Shown here one piece after another: positions 35,470 through 43,577 of a DNA stretch of 64,000 bases. A model generated the notes under the pieces. The model did no database searches. It was not told the DNA's origin and worked only from the letters and a program-made list of their open reading frames with translations. The stretch is from positions 992,001 to 1,056,000 of the forward strand of contig NZ_SOBH01000001.1 in NCBI RefSeq assembly GCF_004365635.1. Direction: 5' to 3'. Origin of the DNA: Litoreibacter halocynthiae (lineage in GTDB: Bacteria > Pseudomonadota > Alphaproteobacteria > Rhodobacterales > Rhodobacteraceae). The position numbers were made by a program, and so were the translations under genes. Every line of letters starts with the position of its first letter. The first letter of the stretch is position 1.

Positions 35470-35925
35470 ATGACCACCACCACTGCCGATATTGACTTGA
35501 TCCAGCGGATCATCCCGCACCGGTACCCGTTCTTGCTGGTTGATAAGGTCGTGGATATCAAAGCGGGCGAAAGTGCGCGTGGCATCAAAAACGTGACGTT
35601 TAACGAACCACATTTCCAAGGCCACTTTCCGGGGGCTCCGATCATGCCGGGGGTCACGATTATTGAAGCCATGGCGCAAACCGCCGCGGTGATGGTCGGT
35701 GTGACCATGGACATGGCCGACAAGGACCTGCTGGTTTATTTTATGGCCATCGACGGCTGCAAATTCCGCCGCAAGGTCGTTCCGGGGGACGTTCTGCACC
35801 TTGATGTGCAGGTCACGCGCGGCAAGGCCGGCGCGAAGGTGTGGAAGTTCAAAGGTGTCGCAACGGTCGAAGGCGAAATGGCAGCCGAGGCCGAATTCAC
35901 CGCAATGATGGACCTGCCGAAGTGA
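35470..35925 (+). CDS. fabZ: 3-hydroxyacyl-ACP dehydratase FabZ
   Basis: Dehydrates 3-hydroxyacyl-ACP in fatty acid elongation and competes with LpxA for the same substrate pool. 151 residues, hot-dog fold. Active-site histidine in [24 protein letters not shown], with the catalytic Glu in the same segment; [15 protein letters not shown] at the N-terminus. Its stop overlaps the GTG start of lpxA (GTGA). Confidence 0.97.
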   Translation: MTTTTADIDLIQRIIPHRYPFLLVDKVVDIKAGESARGIKNVTFNEPHFQGHFPGAPIMPGVTIIEAMAQTAAVMVGVTMDMADKDLLVYFMAIDGCKFRRKVVPGDVLHLDVQVTRGKAGAKVWKFKGVATVEGEMAAEAEFTAMMDLPK

Positions 35926-36707
35926 GTGCGACAGTCCATCCTTCGGCGTTCGTAGAAGACGGCGCGCAGCTTGCCGACGGGGTGATCGTCGGCCCGTTTT
36001 GCACGGTGGGGGCGAATGTCTCGCTCGCGTCGGGTGTCGAGCTGAAAAGCCATGTTGTCGTGACCGGCAAAACCTCGATCGGGGAGGGGACGGTTGTTTT
36101 TCCCTTCGCCGTGATCGGTGAAATCCCGCAGGATTTGAAATTTGACGGTGAAGAAACCCGTCTGGAGATTGGCGCCCGCAACCGCATTCGTGAAGGCGTG
36201 ACGATGAATACCGGAACGTCCGGCGGGGGCGGGCTGACCAAGGTTGGCGACGATTGCCTGTTTATGACCGGTGCGCATGTCGGCCACGATGCCATCGTTG
36301 GCAATGGTGTGATCATGGCCAACCAAGCCGCATTGGCGGGGCATTGCATCATCGAAGACAAGGTGATCATTGGCGGCCTTGCGGGCATCCACCAGTTCGT
36401 GCGCATCGGGCGCGGCGCAATTATCGGCGCGGTCACCATGGTGACCAATGACGTCATTCCATACGGCCTTGTGCAAGCCCCGCGTGGCGAGTTGGACGGG
36501 TTGAATTACGTCGGACTGAAACGCGCGGGCGTCTCACGGGCGGACATCACCGCCCTTCGCGCGGCCTATCAAATGCTGCGTCAGGGTGATGGCGCATTTC
36601 AGGACCGCGCCCGCAGACTGGCCGAAGAAACGGACAGCGAATATGTGCGCGAGGTTGTCGACTTCATTCTGGGCGACAGCGGCCGGTCGTTCCTCGCGCC
36701 GCGCTGA
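35922..36707 (+). CDS. lpxA: UDP-N-acetylglucosamine acyltransferase LpxA
   Basis: First step of lipid A synthesis: transfers a 3-hydroxyacyl chain from ACP to the 3-OH of UDP-GlcNAc. 261 residues. Hexapeptide-repeat beta-helix followed by the C-terminal helical domain (about 190–255). Catalytic His122 in [13 protein letters not shown]. The start is GTG 35922, overlapping the fabZ stop by 4 bases; the open frame further upstream lies inside fabZ. Stop overlaps lpxI by one base (TGATG). Confidence 0.96.
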   Translation: MSATVHPSAFVEDGAQLADGVIVGPFCTVGANVSLASGVELKSHVVVTGKTSIGEGTVVFPFAVIGEIPQDLKFDGEETRLEIGARNRIREGVTMNTGTSGGGGLTKVGDDCLFMTGAHVGHDAIVGNGVIMANQAALAGHCIIEDKVIIGGLAGIHQFVRIGRGAIIGAVTMVTNDVIPYGLVQAPRGELDGLNYVGLKRAGVSRADITALRAAYQMLRQGDGAFQDRARRLAEETDSEYVREVVDFILGDSGRSFLAPR

Positions 36708-37570
36708 TGCTGGCACTGGTTGTAGGTGAGGGCCAGTTGCCGGAGCTTCTGTTGGAGCATCTGGCAGACACAAACACGCCCTATCATCTGTGCCAAATGG
36801 AATGGCAAGGCTCTGACGCGCGCGGAGACCAACCGGTCCGCAAATTTCGTATCGAAACCTTGGGCAGCTTTATCGCTTGGTTGAAAGACCAAGGCGTGGA
36901 CCGCATTTGTTTTGCGGGCCGCGTTGACCGTCCTCCGCTTGACCCCTCAAAGATCGACCCCGAAACCATGCCCCTTGTGCCGCGCATGATGCAGGCGTTG
37001 CAGGTGGGGGATGACGCCGCCCTCAGGTTGGTCTTGGGCTTCTTCGAGGAAGCAGGAATTCGCCCTGTCGGCGCCCACGAGATACAGCCCGACATTTTGC
37101 CGCCCGCCGGATATCTGGGCAGTCATCGCCCGTCAGAGCAACACGCGCGGGACGCAGACCGCGGCATCGAGGTGATCGCCGCAATGGCCGCCGCCGATGT
37201 CGGGCAAGCGTGTATTGTGCATGAGCGGCAACCCTTGGTGATCGAGGCCCAACCCGGCACGGATTTCATGATGCAGAGCCTGTTGCATGAGCGGGCTAAT
37301 CTGCCATGGGGCAAAGCCCCGCTTGGCGTATTCAAAAGCCCGCGCGCGAAAGGCCTGCCACCCAAGGGCGGTGTGTTGATCAAGGCGGCGAAGCCCGGAC
37401 AGGAACTGCGCATCGACATGCCGACCATCGGTCCGGATACCATCCTGCGTGCCGTTCAGGTCGGGCTGGACGGAATTGTGGTGGAGGCCGGACGTGTCAT
37501 CGTGTTACAGTCCGCTCTTTGCACCAAACTGGCCGAAAAGCACGGCCTGTTCATCTGGGTGCGCGAGTGA
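36707..37570 (+). CDS. lpxI: UDP-2,3-diacylglucosamine diphosphatase LpxI
   Basis: Hydrolyses UDP-2,3-diacylglucosamine to lipid X and UMP; the alphaproteobacterial replacement for LpxH. 287 residues. N-terminal LALVVGEGQLPELLLEHL, CFAGRVDRPPLDPSKIDPETMPLVPRM, and a C-terminal DUF1009-type catalytic domain with ADVGQACIVHERQPLVIEA, GTDFMMQ, KGGVLIKAAKPGQELRIDMPTIGPDTI. One-base overlap with lpxA and 4-base overlap with lpxB. Confidence 0.95.
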   Translation: MLALVVGEGQLPELLLEHLADTNTPYHLCQMEWQGSDARGDQPVRKFRIETLGSFIAWLKDQGVDRICFAGRVDRPPLDPSKIDPETMPLVPRMMQALQVGDDAALRLVLGFFEEAGIRPVGAHEIQPDILPPAGYLGSHRPSEQHARDADRGIEVIAAMAAADVGQACIVHERQPLVIEAQPGTDFMMQSLLHERANLPWGKAPLGVFKSPRAKGLPPKGGVLIKAAKPGQELRIDMPTIGPDTILRAVQVGLDGIVVEAGRVIVLQSALCTKLAEKHGLFIWVRE

Positions 37571-38745
37571 AGGTCTACCTCATCGCGGGCGAGCCGTCGG
37601 GTGACAAGCTTGGTGGGGCCTTGATGGAGGGCCTGAAGCAGCTGAACCCGAATGTGCGGTTTCAAGGGGTCGGCGGCCCGTTGATGGAGGCGCAAGGCAT
37701 GACCTCGCTATTTCCCATGGACGAATTGTCGGTCATGGGGCTGGCAGAGGTTTTGCCCAAATTGCGAGGCCTGTTCAAACGCCGTGATGAGACGGTTGAG
37801 GATATTATCGGATCCGGCGCGGATGTGGTTGTGACGATCGACAGTCCCGATTTTTGCCTGCGGGTCTTGCGAAAGCTGCGCGAACTGTCCGCGGTTCCCA
37901 CGGTTCACTACGTGGCACCTTCGGTTTGGGCTTGGCGCCCGAAACGCACGGAGCGGATGATCGGGATTGTCGATCATGTGATGGCGCTTCTTCCGTTCGA
38001 GCCACCCTATATGGAAGGGGCAGGGCTGCCTTGCGACTTCGTGGGCCACCCTGTCGTGGCGGAACCTCTGGCTGAGGCATCGGATGCGTCGGCCTTCCGC
38101 GCCATCCATGGCCTGAACGATGCGCCGGTTATACTTACCTTGCCCGGATCTCGGCGGGGCGAGGTGTCGCGACTTGCGGGTATTTTCGGTGAAAGCCTGC
38201 ACAAGCTTGCCGCTCAACGCCCTGACATCCGTGTGGTTGTTCCGGCTGCGGCTCCGGTTGCGGGATTGGTCTATGAGCAGACCCGTGGCTGGCCGGGGCA
38301 GCCGGTTATCCTTGATCCGCGCGGCATGAACCCCGACGAGGCGATTGCTGAAAAACGCGCGGCCTTTGCTGCGGCCGACGTGGCATTGGCGGCCTCCGGA
38401 ACGGTATCTTTGGAGCTTGCGGCGAACACCGTGCCAATGGTGATCGCCTATGACATGAACTGGTTTTCACGCAAACTGATCCGCGCGATGTTGCAGATTG
38501 ATACGGTAACTCTGGTCAATCTGGTGTCCGAGACCCGCACCGTGCCAGAGTTTCTGGGGGATGCGTGCAAGCCCGTTGATATTGCACGGGCGCTGGAACA
38601 GGTTCTTAAACCCGGCCCAGAGCGGTCAGCCCAAGCTGCGGCGGCAGAGATCACGATGGAGCGGCTTGGGAGAGGTGACGAGCCTCCGGGGTTGCGGGCG
38701 GCCAAGGTGGTCGCGCGGGTCGCCGGGTTTGAAGATCAGGTGTAA
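37567..38745 (+). CDS. lpxB: lipid A disaccharide synthase LpxB
   Basis: Joins lipid X and UDP-2,3-diacylglucosamine to the tetra-acyl disaccharide. 392 residues, GT19 family. VYLIAGEPSGDKLGGALMEGL at the start; FQGVGGPLMEAQGM; VTIDSPDFCLRVLR; YVAPSVWAWRPKR; LPGSRRGEVSRL; AASGTVSLELAANTVPMVIAYDMNW. The start is GTG 37567, overlapping the lpxI stop by 4 bases; the longer open frame upstream lies inside lpxI. Confidence 0.96.
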   Translation: MKVYLIAGEPSGDKLGGALMEGLKQLNPNVRFQGVGGPLMEAQGMTSLFPMDELSVMGLAEVLPKLRGLFKRRDETVEDIIGSGADVVVTIDSPDFCLRVLRKLRELSAVPTVHYVAPSVWAWRPKRTERMIGIVDHVMALLPFEPPYMEGAGLPCDFVGHPVVAEPLAEASDASAFRAIHGLNDAPVILTLPGSRRGEVSRLAGIFGESLHKLAAQRPDIRVVVPAAAPVAGLVYEQTRGWPGQPVILDPRGMNPDEAIAEKRAAFAAADVALAASGTVSLELAANTVPMVIAYDMNWFSRKLIRAMLQIDTVTLVNLVSETRTVPEFLGDACKPVDIARALEQVLKPGPERSAQAAAAEITMERLGRGDEPPGLRAAKVVARVAGFEDQV

Positions 38746-38752
38746 CCCCGGG

Positions 38753-39223
38753 TCAACCGGTAAAGTCAGCCAATTGTCCGTTTGTCAGGGTTATCAAATC
38801 AGAAGGCGCGAGCGAGAAGATATGTCTTGGCGTTCCAGCGGCGGCCCAGATCAACTCGAATTCCGTCAAGCGCGGGTCGATGAATGTTCGGATGGAATTG
38901 AGATGCCCGACTGGTGACACCCCGCCAATGGCAAATCCGGTCTGGGTGCGGATGAGGTCCGCATCTGCCTTTCCCAAAACCTCTCCCGCGACGGTGCTGG
39001 CCTTGGCTGCATCCACCTGATTACCGCCGGCGGTGATGAAAAGCACAGCCAGATTGCTGTCTTCACCTTTGAAAATAATGGACTTCGCGATTTGATCCAC
39101 CACACAGCCAGCTTGTGCGGCGGCTTGTTCTGCGGTGCGGGTTTGATCCGAGGTTTCTACGATCTGCGCGTCGATCCCCGCATCGGCGAGGGCCTTGGTC
39201 ACGCGTTTTAGGCTTTTGCTCAT
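38753..39223 (-). CDS. YbaK/EbsC-family aminoacyl-tRNA deacylase
   Basis: A 156-residue stand-alone editing domain that removes misacylated amino acids from tRNA (YbaK acts on Cys-tRNA(Pro), ProX-type on Ala-tRNA). Family signatures: AAAQAGCVVDQIAKSIIFKG, LFITAGGNQVDAAK and TGFAIGGVSPVGHL, with DPRLTEFELIWAAAGTPRHIFSLAPSDLITLTNGQLADF at the end. This set is closer to the ProX/PrdX-like group than to Cys-specific YbaK. ATG 39223; convergent with lpxB (7 bp apart) and divergent from glnE. Confidence 0.88.
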   Translation of the reverse strand: MSKSLKRVTKALADAGIDAQIVETSDQTRTAEQAAAQAGCVVDQIAKSIIFKGEDSNLAVLFITAGGNQVDAAKASTVAGEVLGKADADLIRTQTGFAIGGVSPVGHLNSIRTFIDPRLTEFELIWAAAGTPRHIFSLAPSDLITLTNGQLADFTG

Positions 39224-39301
39224 GAGGTGCGACCTTACGCATAGCGGGCATTGCTGCAAGCGCTTGTTGACGGCAGACGCTGGGCCTTTCATCGTGGGTA
39301 T

Positions 39302-42076
39302 ATGGCATTTCATGATCGCATCACCCGACACCCGCTTCCTCATAACACCGAACGGTGTACCGACGCGCGTCGCCTGTTTAGCGAGCTACCGGAGGCGTTG
39401 GTCACGCTTCTGGAAACCACGGCAGGGTGCAGCCCGTATCTGGCGGGGCTGATGGAGCGCGAAGCGGACTGGATTGCCCAGCTCGCAACCTGTGAGGCGG
39501 AAGATCTGCGCGACGGGGTTTGGCAGGATATCGAGCAGAGCGAAGGGGATATAAAAGTCGTTTTCCGGCAGGCCAAACGCCGGATTGCATTGCTGGCAGC
39601 GGTTGCCGACATTGGCGGTGTCTGGCCGCTTGAGATGGTGACCTATGCCCTCACGGAGCTGGCAGATCGGTGTTTGCAGCGTGGCTTGACCGAGTTGACC
39701 GCCGCGCAAATCGCACGCGGAAATCTGCCCGGCCAAACCGAAGCCGATGCGAAAATCGGGGCGGGCATGTGTATTCTGGCGATGGGAAAGATGGGGGCCT
39801 ACGAGCTTAACTATTCGTCCGACATCGACATGATCTGTCTGTTTGACGAAACCCGTTTCCAGCCTGACGACTACCTTGAGGCGCGGACGACGTTCATAAA
39901 AATCACCCGCGCCTTGATGAGCCTGATGTCGGATGTCACGGCAGACGGGTACGTGTTCCGCTCGGACTTGCGACTTCGTCCCGATGCGTCGGTGACGCCT
40001 GTTTGTATCGCGATGGAAACAGCGGAGCGGTATTACGAGAGCGTTGGCCGGACATGGGAGCGCGCGGCATTCATCAAAGCGCGGCCTTGTGCGGGTGATC
40101 TGGAGGCGGGGGAGCGGTTCCTTGAACGCCTGAGCCCGTTCATCTGGCGTAAACATCTGGATTTCGCTGCCATCGAGGATGCCCATGACATGCGGCTTAA
40201 AATCCGCAGCCATAAAGGTCTAGGCGGGCAAATGCAGCTTGATGGGCACAACATGAAACTAGGGGCCGGGGGCATTCGCGAGATCGAGTTTTTCACGCAA
40301 ACCCGTCAACTTATCGCGGGGGGGCGCGACCCACATCTTCGGGTACGCGGCACGCGGGAGGGATTGGATCAACTGGTCGAAGCGGGCTGGGTGCCCAAAG
40401 ACGCCTCGGACCGATTACAAGCTGCTTATGTTGCGCATCGCGAGGTGGAACACCGCTTGCAAATGATTGGTGACAGCCAAACCCATGAATTGCCCAAGAA
40501 CGAAGAAGGGTTCCAGCGGTTGTCGCGCTTCATGGGGGAAGAAGACGTTATGAAATTTCGCGCGGGCTTGCTTGCGCGGCTTGAAGAGGTTGCAGATGTC
40601 ACCGACAGCTTTTTCGCACCCGATGACGCCGAAGAAGCACCGGAGACTGAAGGGTTGGAACCGCCCAGCACATATCTGGAGCAATGGCGCAGCTTGCCTG
40701 CCTTGCGCTCGGAGCGCTCGGTCTCGCTGTTCAAACGGGTGTTCCCGACCATCCTCCGACAGATGGGACAGGCGACACGCCCCACCGAGGCTATGGCCGA
40801 ATTCGAACGCTTCCTGTCAGGTTTGCCCGCAGGTGTTCAGGTCTTTTCGCTATTTGATTCTAACCCGCAACTCACCAAACTGATCGTGGATATCTGTGCT
40901 ACGTCTCCTGCGCTGGCGACCTATCTGTCACAGAACGCAGGCGTGCTCGACGCGGTGATCGGGGGGGATTTTTTCGCTGAATGGCCCGATGTGGAGAGTC
41001 TCACGGAACACCTGATCGAAAAGATGCAGGAGATCGGGGATTACGAAGGGCAGTTGGATGCCGCGCGGCGCTGGCAGAAGGAATGGCATTTCCGCGTTGG
41101 CGTGCATCATCTGCAGGGATTGCTTAGTCCTGAAGACGCGAGCACTCAATACGCCGATCTGGCTCAGGCGACTTTGGCAGCATTGTTGCCCGTAGTGGAA
41201 GCCGAGTTTGCCCGCAAACATGGTCCGGCACCCGGGCGCGGGGCTGTTGTGTTGGGAATGGGCTCTGTCGGCGCGGCGTCCTTAACGGCGGACTCGGACC
41301 TTGATCTTATCGTCATCTATGACCCCGAAGGCGTCGAGGAAAGCGAGGGCCGCCGCCCGCTTGAAACGCGCACCTATTTTGCCCGCCTGACACAGGCCTT
41401 TGTGACGGCTTTGACGGCCCCGATGGCGGAAGGGCGGTTATACGAGGTCGACCTGCGGTTGCGTCCGTCCGGCCAGTCTGGGCCCGTTGCGACGTCGCTG
41501 GAGGCGTTCAGAAACTACCAGATGAACGATGCATGGGTGTGGGAACATCTGGCCCTGACGCGCGCACGGGCGGTTGCTGGTAATGCGTCGCTGCAAGCGG
41601 ATGTGGAGGCGGTGCGCTGTCAGGCACTCGCCAGCAAATTTGAAGCAGAGCAGGTGAAACGCGAAACCCGGGAGATGCGGGTGAGGCTGGCCGAGGCGTC
41701 GGGCGCGCCCCAGCCTTGGGATGTGAAATCCGGCGCTGGCGGGCGGCAGGACATAGAGCTGCTCAGTCAGGCGCTTTGTCTTATCAGTAAAGGCACTGCG
41801 CGCCAGATTGACCTGCAATTGAGCGATGCCAAACAGGCGGGATTACTATCGGACGCGCAGTATGAGCATCTTCTGGGCGCCCACGCGCTATTCTCCAAAA
41901 TCCAGATGGCCGCACGACTGATGTCCACCAAATCACTGACACCGGAAGAAATGGGCGCAGGCGGGATTGCCATGCTTTTACGCGATTGCGACCGCGAAAC
42001 AGTGGATATACTTGCCGACGACATCGCCGAATGTCGTAAAAGAACCGCCGAAGTCGTAGAACAGCTTCTGCAATGA
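39302..42076 (+). CDS. glnE: bifunctional glutamine synthetase adenylyltransferase / deadenylase
   Basis: Adds AMP to, or removes it from, glutamine synthetase in response to PII signal state. 924 residues with two nucleotidyltransferase domains: the N-terminal deadenylase (MGKMGAYELNYSSDIDMICLFDE, about 155–180) and the C-terminal adenylylase (VLGMGSVGAASLTADSDLDLIVIYD, about 660–680), each with the G-x-D-x-D metal pattern and each followed by a GlnD PII-uridylyltransferase-like helical domain. ATG 39302 with GTGGG upstream is preferred over the open frame to 39251. Confidence 0.95.
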   Translation: MAFHDRITRHPLPHNTERCTDARRLFSELPEALVTLLETTAGCSPYLAGLMEREADWIAQLATCEAEDLRDGVWQDIEQSEGDIKVVFRQAKRRIALLAAVADIGGVWPLEMVTYALTELADRCLQRGLTELTAAQIARGNLPGQTEADAKIGAGMCILAMGKMGAYELNYSSDIDMICLFDETRFQPDDYLEARTTFIKITRALMSLMSDVTADGYVFRSDLRLRPDASVTPVCIAMETAERYYESVGRTWERAAFIKARPCAGDLEAGERFLERLSPFIWRKHLDFAAIEDAHDMRLKIRSHKGLGGQMQLDGHNMKLGAGGIREIEFFTQTRQLIAGGRDPHLRVRGTREGLDQLVEAGWVPKDASDRLQAAYVAHREVEHRLQMIGDSQTHELPKNEEGFQRLSRFMGEEDVMKFRAGLLARLEEVADVTDSFFAPDDAEEAPETEGLEPPSTYLEQWRSLPALRSERSVSLFKRVFPTILRQMGQATRPTEAMAEFERFLSGLPAGVQVFSLFDSNPQLTKLIVDICATSPALATYLSQNAGVLDAVIGGDFFAEWPDVESLTEHLIEKMQEIGDYEGQLDAARRWQKEWHFRVGVHHLQGLLSPEDASTQYADLAQATLAALLPVVEAEFARKHGPAPGRGAVVLGMGSVGAASLTADSDLDLIVIYDPEGVEESEGRRPLETRTYFARLTQAFVTALTAPMAEGRLYEVDLRLRPSGQSGPVATSLEAFRNYQMNDAWVWEHLALTRARAVAGNASLQADVEAVRCQALASKFEAEQVKRETREMRVRLAEASGAPQPWDVKSGAGGRQDIELLSQALCLISKGTARQIDLQLSDAKQAGLLSDAQYEHLLGAHALFSKIQMAARLMSTKSLTPEEMGAGGIAMLLRDCDRETVDILADDIAECRKRTAEVVEQLLQ

Positions 42077-42126
42077 CGCGGGTTTCGGGTTAACTGGGCG
42101 TCACCAATGATCTGATGGAGCAGCAG

Positions 42127-42399
42127 ATGGATTTGAAAATGATCGACCGGAAGGGTCTGATCCGCGAGGCCTACCGGATCGAGGGGATCACCGAAAGCGA
42201 GTGCCGCTCGATCTTTCTGGACTGGGCGCTCAACCTGCCTGACGGGCAAGACAGCTCCGCCGCGATTACCGGTCTGCTGGACGCCTATAACGCCATGCCG
42301 GAGACGCACCCGATGACGCTCGTCCTTCGTGAAGGGCTGGCGGCGAAGCCGGAAGCGAAGCGGCGGGGCGGTCGAAAGGCGCGGCTGAAAGAGACGTAA
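42127..42399 (+). CDS. conserved small protein, function unknown
   Basis: A 90-residue cytoplasmic protein of unrecognised family. Mostly helical: LIREAYRIEGITESECRSIFLDWALNLP, then AAITGLLDAYNAMPETHPMTLVLREGL, with a basic tail (EAKRRGGRKARLK) that could contact nucleic acid or membrane. ATG 42127 has GGAG seven bases upstream (an ATG at 42115 would put that signal inside the gene). It lies 50 bp after glnE and ends at a strong terminator, so it is probably the last gene of the glnE transcript. Confidence 0.7.
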   Translation: MDLKMIDRKGLIREAYRIEGITESECRSIFLDWALNLPDGQDSSAAITGLLDAYNAMPETHPMTLVLREGLAAKPEAKRRGGRKARLKET

Positions 42400-42422
42400 G
42401 GCGGTAGGCATGGCCCAAAAGA

Positions 42423-42465
42423 AAACGCCGCTGCTCCAGACCGGAGCGGCGGCGTTTCAGTTTTT
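42423..42465. terminator. long bidirectional terminator
   Basis: A 15-bp stem (42423–42437 with 42443–42457, one G·U pair), 5-base loop AGACC, then CAGTTTTT on the plus strand and TTTTC on the minus strand. It lies between the 90-residue protein gene and ialB, which converge here. Confidence 0.9.
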
Positions 42466-42480
42466 CGGATAATCTGGCGA

Positions 42481-43152
42481 TCACTCAGCTTCGGTTGCGG
42501 CTTTCACAGCGTCAAAACCAGCGGTGAAACCGCTCAGGGACATGGTCAGCTCTACACGTTGGTCTGGCGCTTGTGCCGGAACCACAACGATTTTCGCTGA
42601 GTTGCCTGCCTTGAAGGCCGCGACATCACCAGCCGTGAAGCCAACGCGAGAGAAACAGCCAATCGTGGTGCAGAAGGTGAACGGGTAGACCTTGGCCTTG
42701 CCACCATCCACCGACAGCAGAACATTTTGCGTCAGCAGGGTTTCAAGAGGTGTCACAATCGTTGCACCCGCGGCGAGCTTGTCGTCATCGGGCAGGTTGA
42801 ACAGATTGATCTCGGCCACCGAGTTGCCTTGCTGGTCTTCCAGCAGCTGGTACAGCTGACAAGGGTCCTTTGTGCCTTCGGGTGCTTTGATGCAGCGAAG
42901 TTCCCAATCACCGTGATCGGAGATTTTATAGGTCTTGCCAACTTCCACCACTTCGGAGCCCGTATTCAGGCCGTCAGCGCGCGGAGCTTCGGCTTCAGCT
43001 TCGGCCGCAGGGGCTTCGGTTGAGGGGGCCTCGGTCGCAGTTTCTTCTGCGGCTTCGGTTGTTGTGTCGGTTGCAGTTTGCGCCAACGCGCCACCAGCAA
43101 CAACAGCGCTCAATGCGGCGCCAATCATCAGGGATTTCAAATACTCAGACAT
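42481..43152 (-). CDS. invasion-associated locus B (IalB) family protein
   Basis: A 223-residue exported protein. Signal peptide 1–24 (LMIGAALSAVVAGGALA). Residues about 25–62 form an Ala/Glu/Thr-rich low-complexity linker. The IalB domain follows (about 70–215): GDWELRCIK...DPCQLYQLLED, four cysteines in two likely disulfides including FCTTIGCFSRVGF. Bartonella IalB is linked to red-cell invasion, but family members are common in free-living alphaproteobacteria and their role there is unknown. Its upstream region (43153–43577) carries two small-RNA candidates on the same strand. Confidence 0.9.
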   Translation of the reverse strand: MSEYLKSLMIGAALSAVVAGGALAQTATDTTTEAAEETATEAPSTEAPAAEAEAEAPRADGLNTGSEVVEVGKTYKISDHGDWELRCIKAPEGTKDPCQLYQLLEDQQGNSVAEINLFNLPDDDKLAAGATIVTPLETLLTQNVLLSVDGGKAKVYPFTFCTTIGCFSRVGFTAGDVAAFKAGNSAKIVVVPAQAPDQRVELTMSLSGFTAGFDAVKAATEAE

Positions 43153-43186
43153 GTGATCCTGCTACTCAATTTTGATATTGGCAGGG

Positions 43187-43214
43187 GTTTAACACGCGCG
43201 TGCAGGGGTGTCAG
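43187..43214 (-). promoter_or_regulatory. putative ialB promoter
   Basis: On the minus strand CTGACA (43214–43209), 16-base spacer, TTAAAC (43192–43187), predicting a start near 43180, about 28 bases before the ialB ATG. Consensus match is partial. Confidence 0.35.
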
Positions 43215-43273
43215 GATGGAAAACGCAAATCTGCCCCTGAGCAGGGTAATTTCCGCCGAGAAACAGCCCCAAT

Positions 43274-43339
43274 GAAAAAAGGGCCCGCAAGCAGGCCCTT
43301 CTTCCGAATTTTTCTCCCCGTCGGACTAGGCCGACTTAT
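43274..43339 (-). ncRNA. candidate small RNA 2 (about 66 nt)
   Basis: On the minus strand a sigma-70-like promoter, TTGACC (43374–43369), exactly 17 bases, TAGAGT (43351–43346), predicts a start near 43339. The transcript would form a GTCGG/CCGAC hairpin (43335–43320), then a single-stranded purine-rich segment (GGGGAGAAAAATTCGGAAG), and end at a terminator stem AAGGGCC/GGCCCTT (43300–43279) with T6. No start codon or open frame. It could instead be an attenuated leader of ialB, 120 bases further on. I do not recognise a named RNA family. Confidence 0.5.
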
Positions 43340-43345
43340 GGGCAA

Positions 43346-43374
43346 ACTCTAGGCATCCAAAGCGCTTCGGTCAA
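43346..43374 (-). promoter_or_regulatory. putative promoter of small RNA 2
   Basis: TTGACC, 17-base spacer, TAGAGT on the minus strand. Same hexamer style as the lexA and bamA promoters in this window, which raises confidence. Confidence 0.5.
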
Positions 43375-43411
43375 CTGTAAACCTGCGACAACTTGTTCAC
43401 ATTTCTATCGG

Positions 43412-43520
43412 TTAAAAAAAGGCCGTGTCGCGAAGACACGGCCCAGTCGACAGGGAGGAAGTCATGCTATGTGCTGCCAAGACAGCTACATCAGCATGCC
43501 GATGATACTGGCACATAGAC
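43412..43520 (-). ncRNA. candidate small RNA 1 with CUUCCUCCC motif (about 107 nt)
   Basis: Three elements on the minus strand in order: a closing stem CTATGTGC/GCACATAG (43518–43511 with 43474–43467) around an inner CATC...GATG hairpin (43504–43489); a single-stranded stretch containing CTTCCTCCC, complementary to a ribosome-binding site; and a terminator GGCCGTGTC/GACACGGCC (43443–43421, loop TTCGC) with seven Ts. No gene on that strand needs this terminator: the next minus-strand gene upstream ends at 45135, 1.7 kb away. The motif recalls the CCUCC-type alphaproteobacterial small RNAs (such as CcsR), but homology is not shown. I see no clean -35/-10. Confidence 0.6.
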
Positions 43521-43577
43521 GTTAACAAGCTATTGTGGCACGACTTAAAAAGCGATCGAGAGCAATTAGGGGCGAAC

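Noticed and set aside
43464-43505. 13-codon plus-strand mini-frame with GGGAGGAA before ATG
   Set aside because: The strong Shine–Dalgarno look is simply the complement of the CTTCCTCCC motif of the minus-strand RNA candidate; too short to support and followed by no regulated gene signal.
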